From Dyella monticola (GTDB lineage Bacteria > Pseudomonadota > Gammaproteobacteria > Xanthomonadales > Rhodanobacteraceae), in contig NZ_QRBE01000005.1 of assembly GCF_003363155.1 (NCBI RefSeq), positions 1 through 64,000 of the forward strand: a stretch of 64,000 nt of DNA, in the 5' to 3' direction. The notes beneath the pieces are model-generated. The model was not told the origin of the DNA and ran no database searches. It saw nothing but the letters and a program-made list of their open reading frames with translations. The position numbers were made by a program, and so were the translations under genes. This document shows positions 35,031 to 43,523 of the stretch, piece after piece; position 1 is the first letter of the stretch, and each line of letters starts with the position of its first letter.

Positions 35031-35843
35031 TCAAAGGTTGTATACGAGGTTGGTCGTGGTGAGCGTATCGGTGTGGCGGATACCGGGCAGCACGGCGCTG
35101 TTGTGGCGCACCTGGAAGCCCACCTTGATGGAGAGCTTCTTGGTCATGCTCACGGCAAGACCCATGTCGTTCTGCAGGTAGGTGTTCTTGGGGCCTGCTT
35201 CCATCAGGAATGTATTGTCGAACGCGGTGTTGTCGGTGATACGGTATTTGTAGTTCACCAGGCCGCGCGCGACGACTTCGCTCTGACGCGACGCCACGTA
35301 TGGCACCGTCACGCCGTTGATGGTCTGGCTGCCGGTGGCCGGCTGGTATTCGGTGTAACCGGGACCGAGTTCGAACGAGAGCTGCGTGCGGTCGGTCTTC
35401 AGCGCCATGTAGCCGTAGCCGATCGAGACCGTGCCCTGCCAGCGGTTGGAGGCGAAATCGTCGTGGTCGTAGCGGCCGGCGAGCACGATGTAACTGCGCG
35501 GATCGAGCTTGTAGCCCGCCGATGCGCCGAAGTCATAGCGGTCCGCGGTGGTGTCGAATTGCTTGAGCGTCTGACCCTGGGCATCGGTCACGGTGACCTG
35601 GCCCTTGGAGCGCAGCCAGTCGGCGAAGAAGCTGTTCTTCCACTGGTCGGTTTCCTGGTTCAGGGCCAGCTTCGCGTTGATGTTTTGCGAGCGGGAGTTG
35701 CCGGTGGTGGAGGCGAAGCCCAGTTCACCCGAACCGGTCCAGGTGCCGGTGCTGGTTTGGGTGCCGGAGGAGGTGTCTTGGGCCTGGGCGGTGAAGGCGG
35801 CGAGGGCGGTAAGCGCCAAGCCAGTCATCAGCAGGTTTTTCAT
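35031..35843 (-). CDS. DUF481 family outer-membrane beta-barrel protein
   Basis: The 270-residue protein has a signal peptide (MKNLLMTGLALTALAAFTAQ, ending AQA) and alternating amphipathic strands. The start of the mature part, WTGSGELGFASTTGNSRSQN, is the typical DUF481 (YdiY-like, salt-induced outer-membrane protein) beginning, and the C-terminus LTTTNLVYNL is a barrel-type end. The role of the family is not settled; YdiY is acid- and salt-induced in enteric bacteria. ATG 35843 is chosen because the signal peptide begins there. A terminator follows at 34960-34997. Confidence 0.87.
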   Translation of the reverse strand: MKNLLMTGLALTALAAFTAQAQDTSSGTQTSTGTWTGSGELGFASTTGNSRSQNINAKLALNQETDQWKNSFFADWLRSKGQVTVTDAQGQTLKQFDTTADRYDFGASAGYKLDPRSYIVLAGRYDHDDFASNRWQGTVSIGYGYMALKTDRTQLSFELGPGYTEYQPATGSQTINGVTVPYVASRQSEVVARGLVNYKYRITDNTAFDNTFLMEAGPKNTYLQNDMGLAVSMTKKLSIKVGFQVRHNSAVLPGIRHTDTLTTTNLVYNL

Positions 35844-35928
35844 TGCTGCGTGGTCCAATGTTAAAAAGCCGTTGAACGATCCACTTTAGCGAAGTGGCTT
35901 GAATCTATAGTGAATGTTTTAGACCGAT

Positions 35929-36861
35929 CTAATCATGCACCTCTGGCCAAGCCACGCCGCTTGCGGCCGATCGGGCCAAGGCAAAGCGCGTGAGGGCCAC
36001 GTCAAACAACCACAATTCCAGGCTCTTGCCGACGATATACGCAGCCGCGGCGCAAGACGCCAGCCAACGGCCGCCGGGCAACGCGGGTACCAGCACCAGG
36101 CTCAGGCACGGCACGGCGCAGATCAGCGCGGCGGCCAGAAACCGCTGCAGCAACAAACCTTGCGGCCGCTGCCGATGCCAGCCCAGGCCCGAACCGCGCA
36201 ACGAGTGCCAGGCCACGCCATCCACCAGCCCCAGCAGCATCGCGATCAGCAAAAGCCCGATGGCCCACGGCCAGGAGGTGACGCCGGGACGGGGCGGGTC
36301 CTCCCGAAAAACCAGGCACACCCACAGCCACAGACCGCCGCCATAGCACGCCGAGAGCAATCGGCTGATCGGTAACTGCGCCGCAAGACCGGCCTGGTTG
36401 GCCAGCCTGCGCGTGCGATAGCCATAGGCACTGGTGATGACGCAGACCAGGCTGCACAACGCCAATACGACGCTCAACAGCCGCGTGGCCCAGAAACCTT
36501 CATTGCCGCGCACCATCCCGGCCACGCCGAGCATGGGCAGATAGGTCGCCAGGGCGATGAGTGCTTCGCGGGTGGGACGCTGGCTCCAGCCGATGCGCCA
36601 ACCGTGCCACTCCGACACCGTGCGCAATCTCAAGGCGGCCGCCAGCAGGCCGGCGCTGACGAACGCGCACCCTAGCGCCAGCGGCACCAGGGCTTCGCCG
36701 CGGCCGGCGTTGTAGATGCCCAGCGCCAGCGCAAGGCCCAGCAGCATCCAAAGCCCGTAGCCGCACAGGGCAAGGACTTCCAAAAGCATAGGCGCCAGCC
36801 CCACCGGCGGGGTAGCTGGGTTGCCGCTGACCGATTGCGATAGGTTGTAGGGGGTGACCAT
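35929..36861 (-). CDS. Integral membrane protein of unknown family
   Basis: The 310-residue protein has eight or so hydrophobic helices, for example MLLEVLALCGYGLWMLLGLALALGIY-like segment near residue 30 and LLLIAMLLGLVDGVAW near 195. Its general shape recalls membrane anchor subunits of oxidoreductases, but no diagnostic motif was found, so no function is assigned. It is divergent from the WYL regulator at 37120, and a 25-base inverted repeat lies between their starts, which suggests control by that regulator. Confidence 0.7.
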   Translation of the reverse strand: MVTPYNLSQSVSGNPATPPVGLAPMLLEVLALCGYGLWMLLGLALALGIYNAGRGEALVPLALGCAFVSAGLLAAALRLRTVSEWHGWRIGWSQRPTREALIALATYLPMLGVAGMVRGNEGFWATRLLSVVLALCSLVCVITSAYGYRTRRLANQAGLAAQLPISRLLSACYGGGLWLWVCLVFREDPPRPGVTSWPWAIGLLLIAMLLGLVDGVAWHSLRGSGLGWHRQRPQGLLLQRFLAAALICAVPCLSLVLVPALPGGRWLASCAAAAYIVGKSLELWLFDVALTRFALARSAASGVAWPEVHD

Positions 36862-36913
36862 GTGGACCGGGGAAAGTCCTGTGGACGCTTGCGGGCGTCA
36901 CATAAGGATGCTC

Positions 36914-37069
36914 TGATGCGTCCCACGTAGGCGTCACCGACCCTGTCTGTCGCAAGCCACAGGGGCATGGGCGAAAGCAGACCGGGCGTCTGTCGAGCCG
37001 ATGGACCGAGGGCATGCGAACAGCCATGGTCAGCCCGAAAGGTGATGCCGCCTACGTGGGACGCATTAG
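36914..37069. repeat. Long inverted repeat between divergent genes
   Basis: The arm at 36914-36938 contains GATGCGTCCCACGTAGGCG, then TCACC. The arm at 37042-37069 is its inverse, GGTGAT then GCCGCCTACGTGGGACGCAT. They match over about 25 bases with one 3-base gap and lie about 103 bases apart. The left arm is close to the membrane protein start (36861), the right arm about 50 bases before the WYL regulator start. The pair could be operator sites bound by the regulator with a DNA loop between, or a mobile-element scar. Confidence 0.7.
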
Positions 37070-37119
37070 ATCATCCTGCTGCCCATGCTACACAAATCCT
37101 CCCCCTCCTAGACGTCGAC

Positions 37120-38091
37120 ATGGATCGCTACGAGCGCATTCTCACCCTGCACCGTCTGTTGAAGTCGGCCCATTACCCGGTGCCGCTGCCCCGGCTGATG
37201 GACGAGCTGGAATGCTCGCGCGCCACGCTTTACCGTGATATCGCCTTTTTGCGCGATGCGTTGGGCGCGCCGATCGAAAGCGCCGGTGGCGAACACGCCG
37301 CGTTCCGCTACGAGGCCACCGAAGGCCAGCGTTTCGAGCTGCCGGGGCTGTGGCTCACTTCGGACGAGCTGGCCGCGCTGCTGGCGCTCAACGAACTGAT
37401 CGGGCGCAGCGGCCCGGGCGTGCTGGCCGGTGCGCTGGCGCCGTTCAAGGCACGCATCGAACATCTGTTGTCCGACCGCGCCAGCGGCAAGGCGCTGCCG
37501 GTCGAACGCATTCGCGTCATCCCGTGGGGCGAGCGCAAGCTCGATCAGCAGGCCTTTCGCATCACCGCGGGCGCGGTGCTGGATCGCAAGCAGCTTCGTT
37601 TTCTCTATCGCGCGCGCACCACCAATAACGAAAGCCGGCGCACGGTATCGCCGCAGCGCCTGACCCACTATCGCGACAACTGGTATCTGGATGCCTGGGA
37701 TCACGATCGCGAGGCCTTGCGCAGCTTTGCAGTGGATCGCATTGCCGAACCGCAGACGCTGGACGCGCCGGTCACCGACGTGGCGGAAAGCGAGCTCAAC
37801 GAACTGCTCGCTTCCAGCTATGGCATCTTCGCCGGCAAGCCCAAGGCCTGGGCCACCATTCGTTTTTCGGCGCACGCGGCGCGTTGGGTGGCCGACGAGC
37901 ATTGGCATTCCCAGCAGAAGGGCGCGTGGCTGCCGGACGGACGCTACGAATTGCAGCTGCCATACTCCAACTCGCGCGAACTGCTGATGGATGTGCTCAA
38001 GTACGGGCCGGATGCGGAAATCGTGGCACCGTTGCCACTGCGCGAGGAAATGAAAATCATGCTGCAGCTCGCCCTGACCGGCTATCAATAA
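37120..38091 (+). CDS. WYL-domain transcriptional regulator (YafY-like)
   Basis: The 323-residue regulator has an N-terminal winged helix (MDRYERILTLHRLLKSAHYP and RLMDELECSRATLYRDIAFL), a WYL domain (about residues 145-230, with LRFLYRARTTNNESR and WYLDAWDHDREALRSFAVDR), and a WCX C-terminal extension. WYL domains bind nucleic acid or small ligands and often control DNA-damage or defence genes, but also metabolism. No defence genes are nearby. The start at ATG 37120 fits the usual family N-terminus; upstream frame has no matching sequence. It probably acts on the divergent membrane protein and on itself through the inverted repeat at 36914-37069. Confidence 0.9.
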   Translation: MDRYERILTLHRLLKSAHYPVPLPRLMDELECSRATLYRDIAFLRDALGAPIESAGGEHAAFRYEATEGQRFELPGLWLTSDELAALLALNELIGRSGPGVLAGALAPFKARIEHLLSDRASGKALPVERIRVIPWGERKLDQQAFRITAGAVLDRKQLRFLYRARTTNNESRRTVSPQRLTHYRDNWYLDAWDHDREALRSFAVDRIAEPQTLDAPVTDVAESELNELLASSYGIFAGKPKAWATIRFSAHAARWVADEHWHSQQKGAWLPDGRYELQLPYSNSRELLMDVLKYGPDAEIVAPLPLREEMKIMLQLALTGYQ

Positions 38092-38115
38092 GCAAGACCG
38101 TTCGCGTCCACCGCC

Positions 38116-39063
38116 ATGTCGTCAACCGAACTGGAACCGACCACCGGCAAGGAAGCACTCGCGCGCAAACCTACCGTCGCGCTGGCACTGGGTGCCGGCG
38201 GCGCCAAAGGCCTTGCGCACATCGGCGCCATCGAGGAACTGGAAGCGCAGGGTTTTGAGATCGTCGCCATTGCCGGCTGCTCGATGGGTGCGCTGGTCGG
38301 CGGCATTCATGCGGCAGGCAAGCTCGATGTGTATCGCGATTGGGTGTGTACGCTGGACAAATTCGACGTGCTCCGCTTGGTGGACTGGTCGTTGTCGTTC
38401 GCCGGCGGCGGTTTGATCAAGGGCGAGAAGATTATCGGCACCATGCTCGAATTGGTCGGCGATGTGCGCATCGAAGACTTGCCCATCGCGTTCACCGCAG
38501 TCGCCACGGATCTGGAACGCGAACGCGAAGTATGGTTGACGCGCGGTTCGTTGTTCGACGCCGTGCGTGCGTCCATCGCCATCCCCACGCTGTTCCGTCC
38601 GCACACGATCGAGGGACGTTTGCTGGTGGATGGCGCGCTGCTCAACCCCGTCCCGGTGACGCCACTGATTCGCGAACCGGCCGATTACGTGATCGCCGTG
38701 AGCATCGACGGGCCGGCAGAGACCACCATGCCGATGGAGCTCTCCGCGGGCGACACCAGCACCAGACCCAGGCGCGGCATTGGACGGTGGCTGGAAAAAC
38801 TGCTGCCCAGCATGGAATCGCGCGCGGCGGAAGCCGGCAAGCCGCATGAACCGGGCGCGCTGGCGCTGTTGGAACAATCGATGGACCTGATGCAGGCCAA
38901 TCTTTCACGCCTGCGGCTTGCCGCCTATCAGCCGGATCTGCTGGTGCAACTGGCACGCAATCTCTCCAGTCCTTACGCGTTCCACCGGGCGCGGGAATTG
39001 ATCGAACTGGGGCGGGAAAAAATGCGCGAATCGCTGGAATCCTGGAATCCGCCGCCGCGCTGA
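38116..39063 (+). CDS. Patatin-like phospholipase, RssA/YchK-like
   Basis: The 315-residue hydrolase has the patatin core: anion hole GAGGAKGLAHIGAIEEL (residues 26-42), nucleophile Ser56 in GCSMGALVGG, and partner Asp172 in LLVDGALLNPVPVTP. These form the Ser-Asp dyad that cleaves acyl groups from phospholipids. No signal peptide or membrane helix is seen. It begins 24 bases after the WYL regulator on the same strand, so both may be on one transcript. Its 3' end faces the DUF488 gene with only 15 bases between. Confidence 0.92.
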   Translation: MSSTELEPTTGKEALARKPTVALALGAGGAKGLAHIGAIEELEAQGFEIVAIAGCSMGALVGGIHAAGKLDVYRDWVCTLDKFDVLRLVDWSLSFAGGGLIKGEKIIGTMLELVGDVRIEDLPIAFTAVATDLEREREVWLTRGSLFDAVRASIAIPTLFRPHTIEGRLLVDGALLNPVPVTPLIREPADYVIAVSIDGPAETTMPMELSAGDTSTRPRRGIGRWLEKLLPSMESRAAEAGKPHEPGALALLEQSMDLMQANLSRLRLAAYQPDLLVQLARNLSSPYAFHRARELIELGREKMRESLESWNPPPR

Positions 39064-39078
39064 TACGTTGCCGGTCTG

Positions 39079-39447
39079 CTAGCGCAGATCGTTCGCCTTC
39101 ATCCAGCTATCCAGATACATCTTCAGCGCGACAGCCTGATTATGTTCCTCATCCTTCGCACCAAAAAGCAGCGTCACGCGATGTCGCTCGGCGCGTGTCA
39201 CCAGCGGTTGCCAAAACGATGCGCGCGCGTCCAGTTCCGTGGCGTAGCGATGACGAAACGCTTCCCAGCGCGCCGGCTCGTGGCCGAACCATTTGCGTAA
39301 GGCAGTGCTGGGCGCCAGTTCCTTGGCCCATATGTCCAGCGCTGCGTCTTCCTTCTTCAACCCGCGCGGCCACACGCGGTCCACCAGGACACGGTAGCCG
39401 TCAGACGTGGCAAAGGGCTCGTAGACGCGTTTGATAGCGATGCTCAC
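39079..39447 (-). CDS. DUF488 family protein
   Basis: The 122-residue protein of PF04343 (YeaO-like) contains the signature YRVLVDRVWPRGLKKEDAAL and ends with HNQAVALKMYL. Function is not established for the family. GTG 39447 is selected since AGGAGG lies exactly 6 bases upstream; an earlier ATG (39483) would add 12 residues with no ribosome site. It is the last gene before the convergent patatin gene. Confidence 0.9.
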   Translation of the reverse strand: MSIAIKRVYEPFATSDGYRVLVDRVWPRGLKKEDAALDIWAKELAPSTALRKWFGHEPARWEAFRHRYATELDARASFWQPLVTRAERHRVTLLFGAKDEEHNQAVALKMYLDSWMKANDLR

Positions 39448-39516
39448 GGGCGGCCTCCTGCGGCAAGCAACGTCCTCAAGCATACGCCCGCCTTATCCAG
39501 GCGGCGTGATTGGCCT

Positions 39517-40233
39517 CTAAAATTCTTCGACGCGAGTGACCTTGGCCCGGCGCATCAGCCACGCCACGCCGCGCAGGTCCGCGATGCCTACCCACAGGCG
39601 ATCGAGCATGCCGTACTTGGAGGTGCCGGCTGTGCGGGGGCGATGGCCCACCGGCACGCTCTGGCTCTGATAACCCGCACGCTTCACCAGCGCCGGCAAA
39701 TAGCGGTGCATATGATCGAAATAAGGCAGGCGCAGGAAAACCTCGCGTTCGAACAGCTTGAGGCCGCAACCAGTATCCGGGGTCGCATCCCGCAGCATGC
39801 GCGAACGCACCGCGTTGGCGATCTTGGAGGAGATGCGCTTGTTGAAGCTGTCGCGGCGTGTGGTGCGCCAGCCCGCGAAGAGTTTCACTTCCGCGGCGGC
39901 GCCATCGCGAGCGGCAAGCAGCTTGGGGATATCCGCCGGATCGTTCTGGCCATCGCCGTCGAGCGTGGCGACCCATGGTGCACGCGCCGCGTGCACGCCG
40001 TTCCACACGGCCGTGCTTTGTCCGCTGCGGATGACGTGATGCAACACGCGCAATTCCGGGTGCGCAGCTTTTTGGGCCTGCAATACGGCGCGGCTGTCGT
40101 CGCTGGAGTCGTCGTCGACATAGACGATTTCGAAGTCCAGCTTACCGCGCAGCGCGGCGGCGATTTCGGCGAGCAGCGGCGGAATGTTGTCGCGTTCGTT
40201 GAAGACGGGCACGACGACGGAAAGTTGCGGCAT
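39517..40233 (-). CDS. Family 2 glycosyltransferase (dolichol-phosphate-mannose synthase-like)
   Basis: The 238-residue GT-A fold enzyme transfers a sugar from a nucleotide donor to a lipid or glycan. Motifs are VVVPVFNERDNI at the start, the DDSS block in YVDDDSSDDS, the metal-binding DGDGQNDP and the CGLKLFEREVFLRLP region. It lacks C-terminal membrane helices, so it resembles soluble DPM1-like or ArnC-like catalytic domains acting on polyprenyl phosphate. A 194-base gap with two inverted repeat copies separates it from parB. Confidence 0.9.
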   Translation of the reverse strand: MPQLSVVVPVFNERDNIPPLLAEIAAALRGKLDFEIVYVDDDSSDDSRAVLQAQKAAHPELRVLHHVIRSGQSTAVWNGVHAARAPWVATLDGDGQNDPADIPKLLAARDGAAAEVKLFAGWRTTRRDSFNKRISSKIANAVRSRMLRDATPDTGCGLKLFEREVFLRLPYFDHMHRYLPALVKRAGYQSQSVPVGHRPRTAGTSKYGMLDRLWVGIADLRGVAWLMRRAKVTRVEEF

Positions 40234-40270
40234 GGACGGTTAGCCTTGTGATGCGAATGTATTGTCTTAA

Positions 40271-40306
40271 GCGCTCTCCCCTCGGGGGAGAGGATTTGGG
40301 TGAGGG
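40271..40306. repeat. Dispersed CTCTCCCC element, inverted (copy 4)
   Basis: GCTCTCCCCTCGGGGGAGAG followed by GATTTGGGTGAGGG is the reverse orientation of the element at 40381-40420. Together they form an inverted pair between parB and the glycosyltransferase gene. Confidence 0.65.
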
Positions 40307-40380
40307 ATCAATCTCGCCTCGACGGCGACAATCAAGCGCCTCTCGAATGCGTTGCGAGAAAAAGTCCACTCGCACGAATG

Positions 40381-40420
40381 TTCCCTCACCCCAGCCCTCT
40401 CCCCGAAGTGGAGTGGGCGT
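40381..40420. repeat. Dispersed TCACCCCAGCCCTCTCCCC element (copy 5)
   Basis: CCCTCACCCCAGCCCTCTCC begins this copy, followed by CCGAAGTGGAGTGGG. It shares its lead-in with copy 2 and, inverted, with copy 4. It lies just after the parB stop codon. Confidence 0.65.
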
Positions 40421-40427
40421 GTGGGGA

Positions 40428-41297
40428 TCAGCGCAGTTTGCCCAGAATCCCATCCAGCTCATCGTTGCTGTGATAGTGGATCACCAGCTTGCCGCGCCCG
40501 CCGCGGCCGTGCGCCACTTCCACCTTGGTGGCGAAGCGTTCGGCCAGTTCGCGTTCCAGCGCATCGACGTTCGGGTCGCGCGCAGGCGCGCTCTTGGCTT
40601 TGCCCTTGGGCGCGGTTTGCGCTTTGCGTGCGGCGTCTTCGAGTTCGCGCACACTCCAGCTGTTACGCGCCGCTTCCAGCGCCAGGGCTTCGGCCTGGTG
40701 TTCGGGCAGCGTGAGCAGGCAGCGCGCGTGACCCATTTCCAACTTGCCGTCATCGAGCAGGCGCTTGATGGAAGCGGGCAGATCGATCAGGCGCAGCATG
40801 TTCGACACGGCAGCGCGCGAACGGCCCACAGCGTCGGCCGCTTGCTGATGCGTGAGATCGAAATCGTCGATCAGGCGCTTGATGGCGTCGGCTTCTTCCA
40901 GCGGTGTCAGATCCTGGCGCTGGATGTTTTCGATCAACGCCATGGCCGGCACGGCCACTTCCGGCACATCTTTCACCAGCGCGGGAATCTCGCTGAGCTG
41001 CGCGCGCTGCGCCGCGCGCCAGCGACGTTCGCCGGCGATCAGCTCGTAGCTGTTCTTGCCCAGTGCGCGCACAACCACCGGTTGAATCAGGCCTTGGGCG
41101 CGAATCGATGCGGCCAGTTCGTCCAGCGCCTCATCGTTCCAGTGACGGCGCGGCTGGTACTTGCCGGGCTGGATGTACTGGATCGGCAGGTTGCGCAATT
41201 CGCCTTCCTGTTCGATCACCGAGGGCGTGCCGGTATCACCGCCGCCAAGCAGGGCATCGAGCCCGCGTCCCAATCCACGTTTCTTTGCGGCAGACAT
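40428..41297 (-). CDS. parB: Chromosome-partitioning protein ParB
   Basis: The 289-residue CTP-dependent clamp binds parS sites near the origin and spreads along DNA. The N-terminal box has IQPGKYQPRRHW and the motif AGERRWRAAQRAQL (C-motif GERRxR). The helix-turn-helix DLTHQQAADAVGRSRAAVSN sits near residue 150, and a C-terminal dimer domain follows. The start MSAAKKRGLGRGLDALLGG is the classic ParB N-terminus that stimulates ParA. It begins 9 bases after the parA stop. No parS site was found by eye in this window. Confidence 0.97.
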   Translation of the reverse strand: MSAAKKRGLGRGLDALLGGGDTGTPSVIEQEGELRNLPIQYIQPGKYQPRRHWNDEALDELAASIRAQGLIQPVVVRALGKNSYELIAGERRWRAAQRAQLSEIPALVKDVPEVAVPAMALIENIQRQDLTPLEEADAIKRLIDDFDLTHQQAADAVGRSRAAVSNMLRLIDLPASIKRLLDDGKLEMGHARCLLTLPEHQAEALALEAARNSWSVRELEDAARKAQTAPKGKAKSAPARDPNVDALERELAERFATKVEVAHGRGGRGKLVIHYHSNDELDGILGKLR

Positions 41298-41306
41298 TCT
41301 TTCTGC

Positions 41307-42161
41307 TTACTCCTGATCCAGATGTGCCGAAGCTTCCACCGAGGATTCTTCGGGCGCGTCGCCATGCATGGCGTGCAGCGCCGCGATGGCCGCTTGCGAA
41401 CCGCGTTCGCGACGAATGATTTCGCCGGCGAGCCCGATGTAGGCAATGGCACCGCGCGAGCTGCGGTCGTACAGATGAATCGGCTGACCGTGGCTGGGCG
41501 CTTCGGCCAGACGCACATTGCGCGGAATGATCGAGCGCAGCACTTTATCGCCGAAATGTTGCGTTAGTTGTGCAGAAACTTCATTGCCCAGGTTGTTGCG
41601 CACGTCGTACATGGTGCGCAGCAGGCCTTCGATTTCCAGTTGCGGATTCAAGTGCTGGCGCACGGCTTTCACTGTGTCGAGCAAGCTGGAGAGACCTTCC
41701 AGCGCGAAATATTCGCACTGCACTGGAATCAGCAGACTCGTGGCCGCGGTGAGTGCGTTGACGGTGAGCAAGTGCAGCGTGGGCGGGCAGTCGACCAGGA
41801 TGATGTCGTACTTGCCGTCCACTTTCGCAAGCTGCTCCTTGAGCCGGTTCTCGCGCGCGAGCGCGTCCATCAGCTTGAGTTCGGCGGCGGTAAGATCGCC
41901 GTTACCGGGCAGAAGATCGTAGTGCGCTTCGGTCGTGACGATGGCCTCGTCGATCGCCGATTCACCCAGCAGCACTTCGCAGCCGCTGGGTGAGACGTCG
42001 CGTTTGTCCACGCCCGATGCCATCGTCGCGTTGCCTTGCGGGTCCAGATCGACCAGCAGCACTTTGCGCTTCGCCGCAGCAAGCGCCGCAGCGAGATTGA
42101 CAGCAGTGGTAGTTTTGCCGACGCCACCTTTCTGGTTGGCGACAGCGATGATACGGGCCAT
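41307..42161 (-). CDS. parA: Chromosome-partitioning ATPase ParA
   Basis: The 284-residue ATPase moves ParB-bound origins to the cell poles. The deviant Walker A motif KGGVGKTTTAVNLAA is at about residues 11-25, the A' box DLDPQGNATMASG follows near 38, and Walker B is IILVDCPPTLH near 122. It forms the operon parA-parB, downstream of rsmG by 152 bases on the same strand. This rsmG-parA-parB order is standard near bacterial origins. Confidence 0.97.
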   Translation of the reverse strand: MARIIAVANQKGGVGKTTTAVNLAAALAAAKRKVLLVDLDPQGNATMASGVDKRDVSPSGCEVLLGESAIDEAIVTTEAHYDLLPGNGDLTAAELKLMDALARENRLKEQLAKVDGKYDIILVDCPPTLHLLTVNALTAATSLLIPVQCEYFALEGLSSLLDTVKAVRQHLNPQLEIEGLLRTMYDVRNNLGNEVSAQLTQHFGDKVLRSIIPRNVRLAEAPSHGQPIHLYDRSSRGAIAYIGLAGEIIRRERGSQAAIAALHAMHGDAPEESSVEASAHLDQE

Positions 42162-42313
42162 GTGTGTCCGGTACCGTGGGTGGGTTCGAAAGGACGGCTA
42201 GATTAGCAGGAAGGCCGCTTTCTCTCCCGTTGCGCCCAGCCGTCATGGGGGGATTCGGCCGTGGGGGCAGGTCGCTTTCATGACAGCCCTGTCCCGGTAG
42301 GGGGTCAAGTGCG

Positions 42314-42946
42314 TTAAGCGTGCCCCAGTACCACCAGATGCCGCTCCGCGGCGCCAAGCCCCGGCACGGCCAGTGCATGAATGCCGCGCACGGCGAAGCC
42401 GGGCGGTACGCCTGCGAGTTCGTCATCCGGCGTCTTGCCCTTCATCGCGAGCCACGCGCCTCCCGGCGCCAGCAAATGGCCGCCCCAGGCGAGCATGTCG
42501 GCCAGGCTGGCGAAAGCGCGTGCGGTGATGCAGTCGAAGCGGCCTTCAACGTCCTCTACCCGGGTTTGCAGGGCGCGTACGCCGTCCAGTTTCAGCGCGC
42601 GGATCGCCTCGCGCAGAAAACGCACCTTCTTGCCATTGGAATCCACCAGCAACACCTGCCGGCCCGGCGCGGCAATGGCCACGGGAATGCCCGGCAGGCC
42701 TGGACCGGTGCCTAGGTCGGCCAAGGTCTGGCCTTGTACGTAAGGCAGGATCGCGAGGGAATCGAGCAGGTGGCGTGTCACCATCTCCAGTGGATCGCGG
42801 ATGGCCGTGAGGTTGTAGGCGCCGTTCCAGCGTTCCAGCAGGGCAAGGTAATCGAGCAGCCGCGGCACGGCATCGGCCGGCAGGGTGAGGCCGAGGGCAT
42901 CGATGCCCTGTTCGAGCCGGGTTTGCAGGGCTGAGCGGTCGGTCAT
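42314..42946 (-). CDS. rsmG: 16S rRNA 7-methylguanosine methyltransferase RsmG
   Basis: The 210-residue enzyme methylates G527 of 16S rRNA using SAM. The SAM-binding motif LADLGTGPGLPGIPVAIAAP is near residue 70, and LLVDSNGKKVRFLREAIRAL follows. The N-terminus RWNGAYNLTAIRDPLEMVTR is typical of the family. I chose ATG 42946 (MTDRSALQ), with GAG 8 bases upstream; ATG 42952 would add two residues. Length agrees with the family (about 207). It leads the parA-parB run. Confidence 0.95.
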   Translation of the reverse strand: MTDRSALQTRLEQGIDALGLTLPADAVPRLLDYLALLERWNGAYNLTAIRDPLEMVTRHLLDSLAILPYVQGQTLADLGTGPGLPGIPVAIAAPGRQVLLVDSNGKKVRFLREAIRALKLDGVRALQTRVEDVEGRFDCITARAFASLADMLAWGGHLLAPGGAWLAMKGKTPDDELAGVPPGFAVRGIHALAVPGLGAAERHLVVLGHA

Positions 42947-43079
42947 CGCCATTTCTCGGAACACAGCCGCGCAGTATCGCCACGCGTTGCGGATAAAAGA
43001 AGACCCGCCGCAGCGGGTCGAGCTTTTCAGGTTTCCCCTGAGCCGGTGCTTCTTGGGCACCCTGGCCAGATTTTCGTGT

Positions 43080-43523
43080 TTAGGCGGCGGTGTCCAGTTC
43101 CACCCGCGTGACCATCACGCCGCGCTCGCGCAACTGCTGGTTGAGGCAGGTCTTGAGGTGGGCGATCACTTCGCGGCGTTCGGGCTGATCGGCCGTTGCA
43201 TCGGCTTGCAGCGCGTTGATGACGCCGCTGCGAATGAGCTGGTCGGCCTGTTCGATCACCGCGTCCGCACGTTCCGGTTCCAGCACCTGCCAATAGACGG
43301 TGCCGCGAGCCAACGGAGCGTCGAAGCGCAACAGGCGGCCGCCAAGATCAATACGGTGACCGACGCGATCGACCAGCGGCAATACCACGTGCGTACCCGG
43401 CTGCAACAGGCGCACCGGCTTACCGTTGCGATAAAGGCTGTAGACCTGACCCGCCGGCACCCGTTTCACCGCCACGGCAGCGAGCGAGAAAACCATGATG
43501 AGGGTGAGTGTCAGGACAGTCAT
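43080..43523 (-). CDS. Small SPFH/band-7-like membrane protein
   Basis: The 147-residue protein has one N-terminal hydrophobic helix (VLTLTLIMVFSLAAVAV) followed by VPAGQVYSLYRNGKPVRLLQ and GTHVVLPLVDRVGHRIDLGG, the opening of an SPFH (stomatin/prohibitin/HflK) domain. The rest of that domain and the coiled-coil tail usual in flotillin- or HflK-type proteins are absent, so it is about half normal size. The stop at 43080 is followed by 130 bases before rsmG. No frameshift was seen that would rejoin a longer protein. Its role is unknown; membrane scaffolding is a family-based guess. Confidence 0.78.
   Translation of the reverse strand: MTVLTLTLIMVFSLAAVAVKRVPAGQVYSLYRNGKPVRLLQPGTHVVLPLVDRVGHRIDLGGRLLRFDAPLARGTVYWQVLEPERADAVIEQADQLIRSGVINALQADATADQPERREVIAHLKTCLNQQLRERGVMVTRVELDTAA

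Noticed and set aside
42180-42200. GGGTTCGAA near the parA start as part of a tRNA
   Set aside because: The flanks do not form acceptor or anticodon stems, and the region is the leader of parA.
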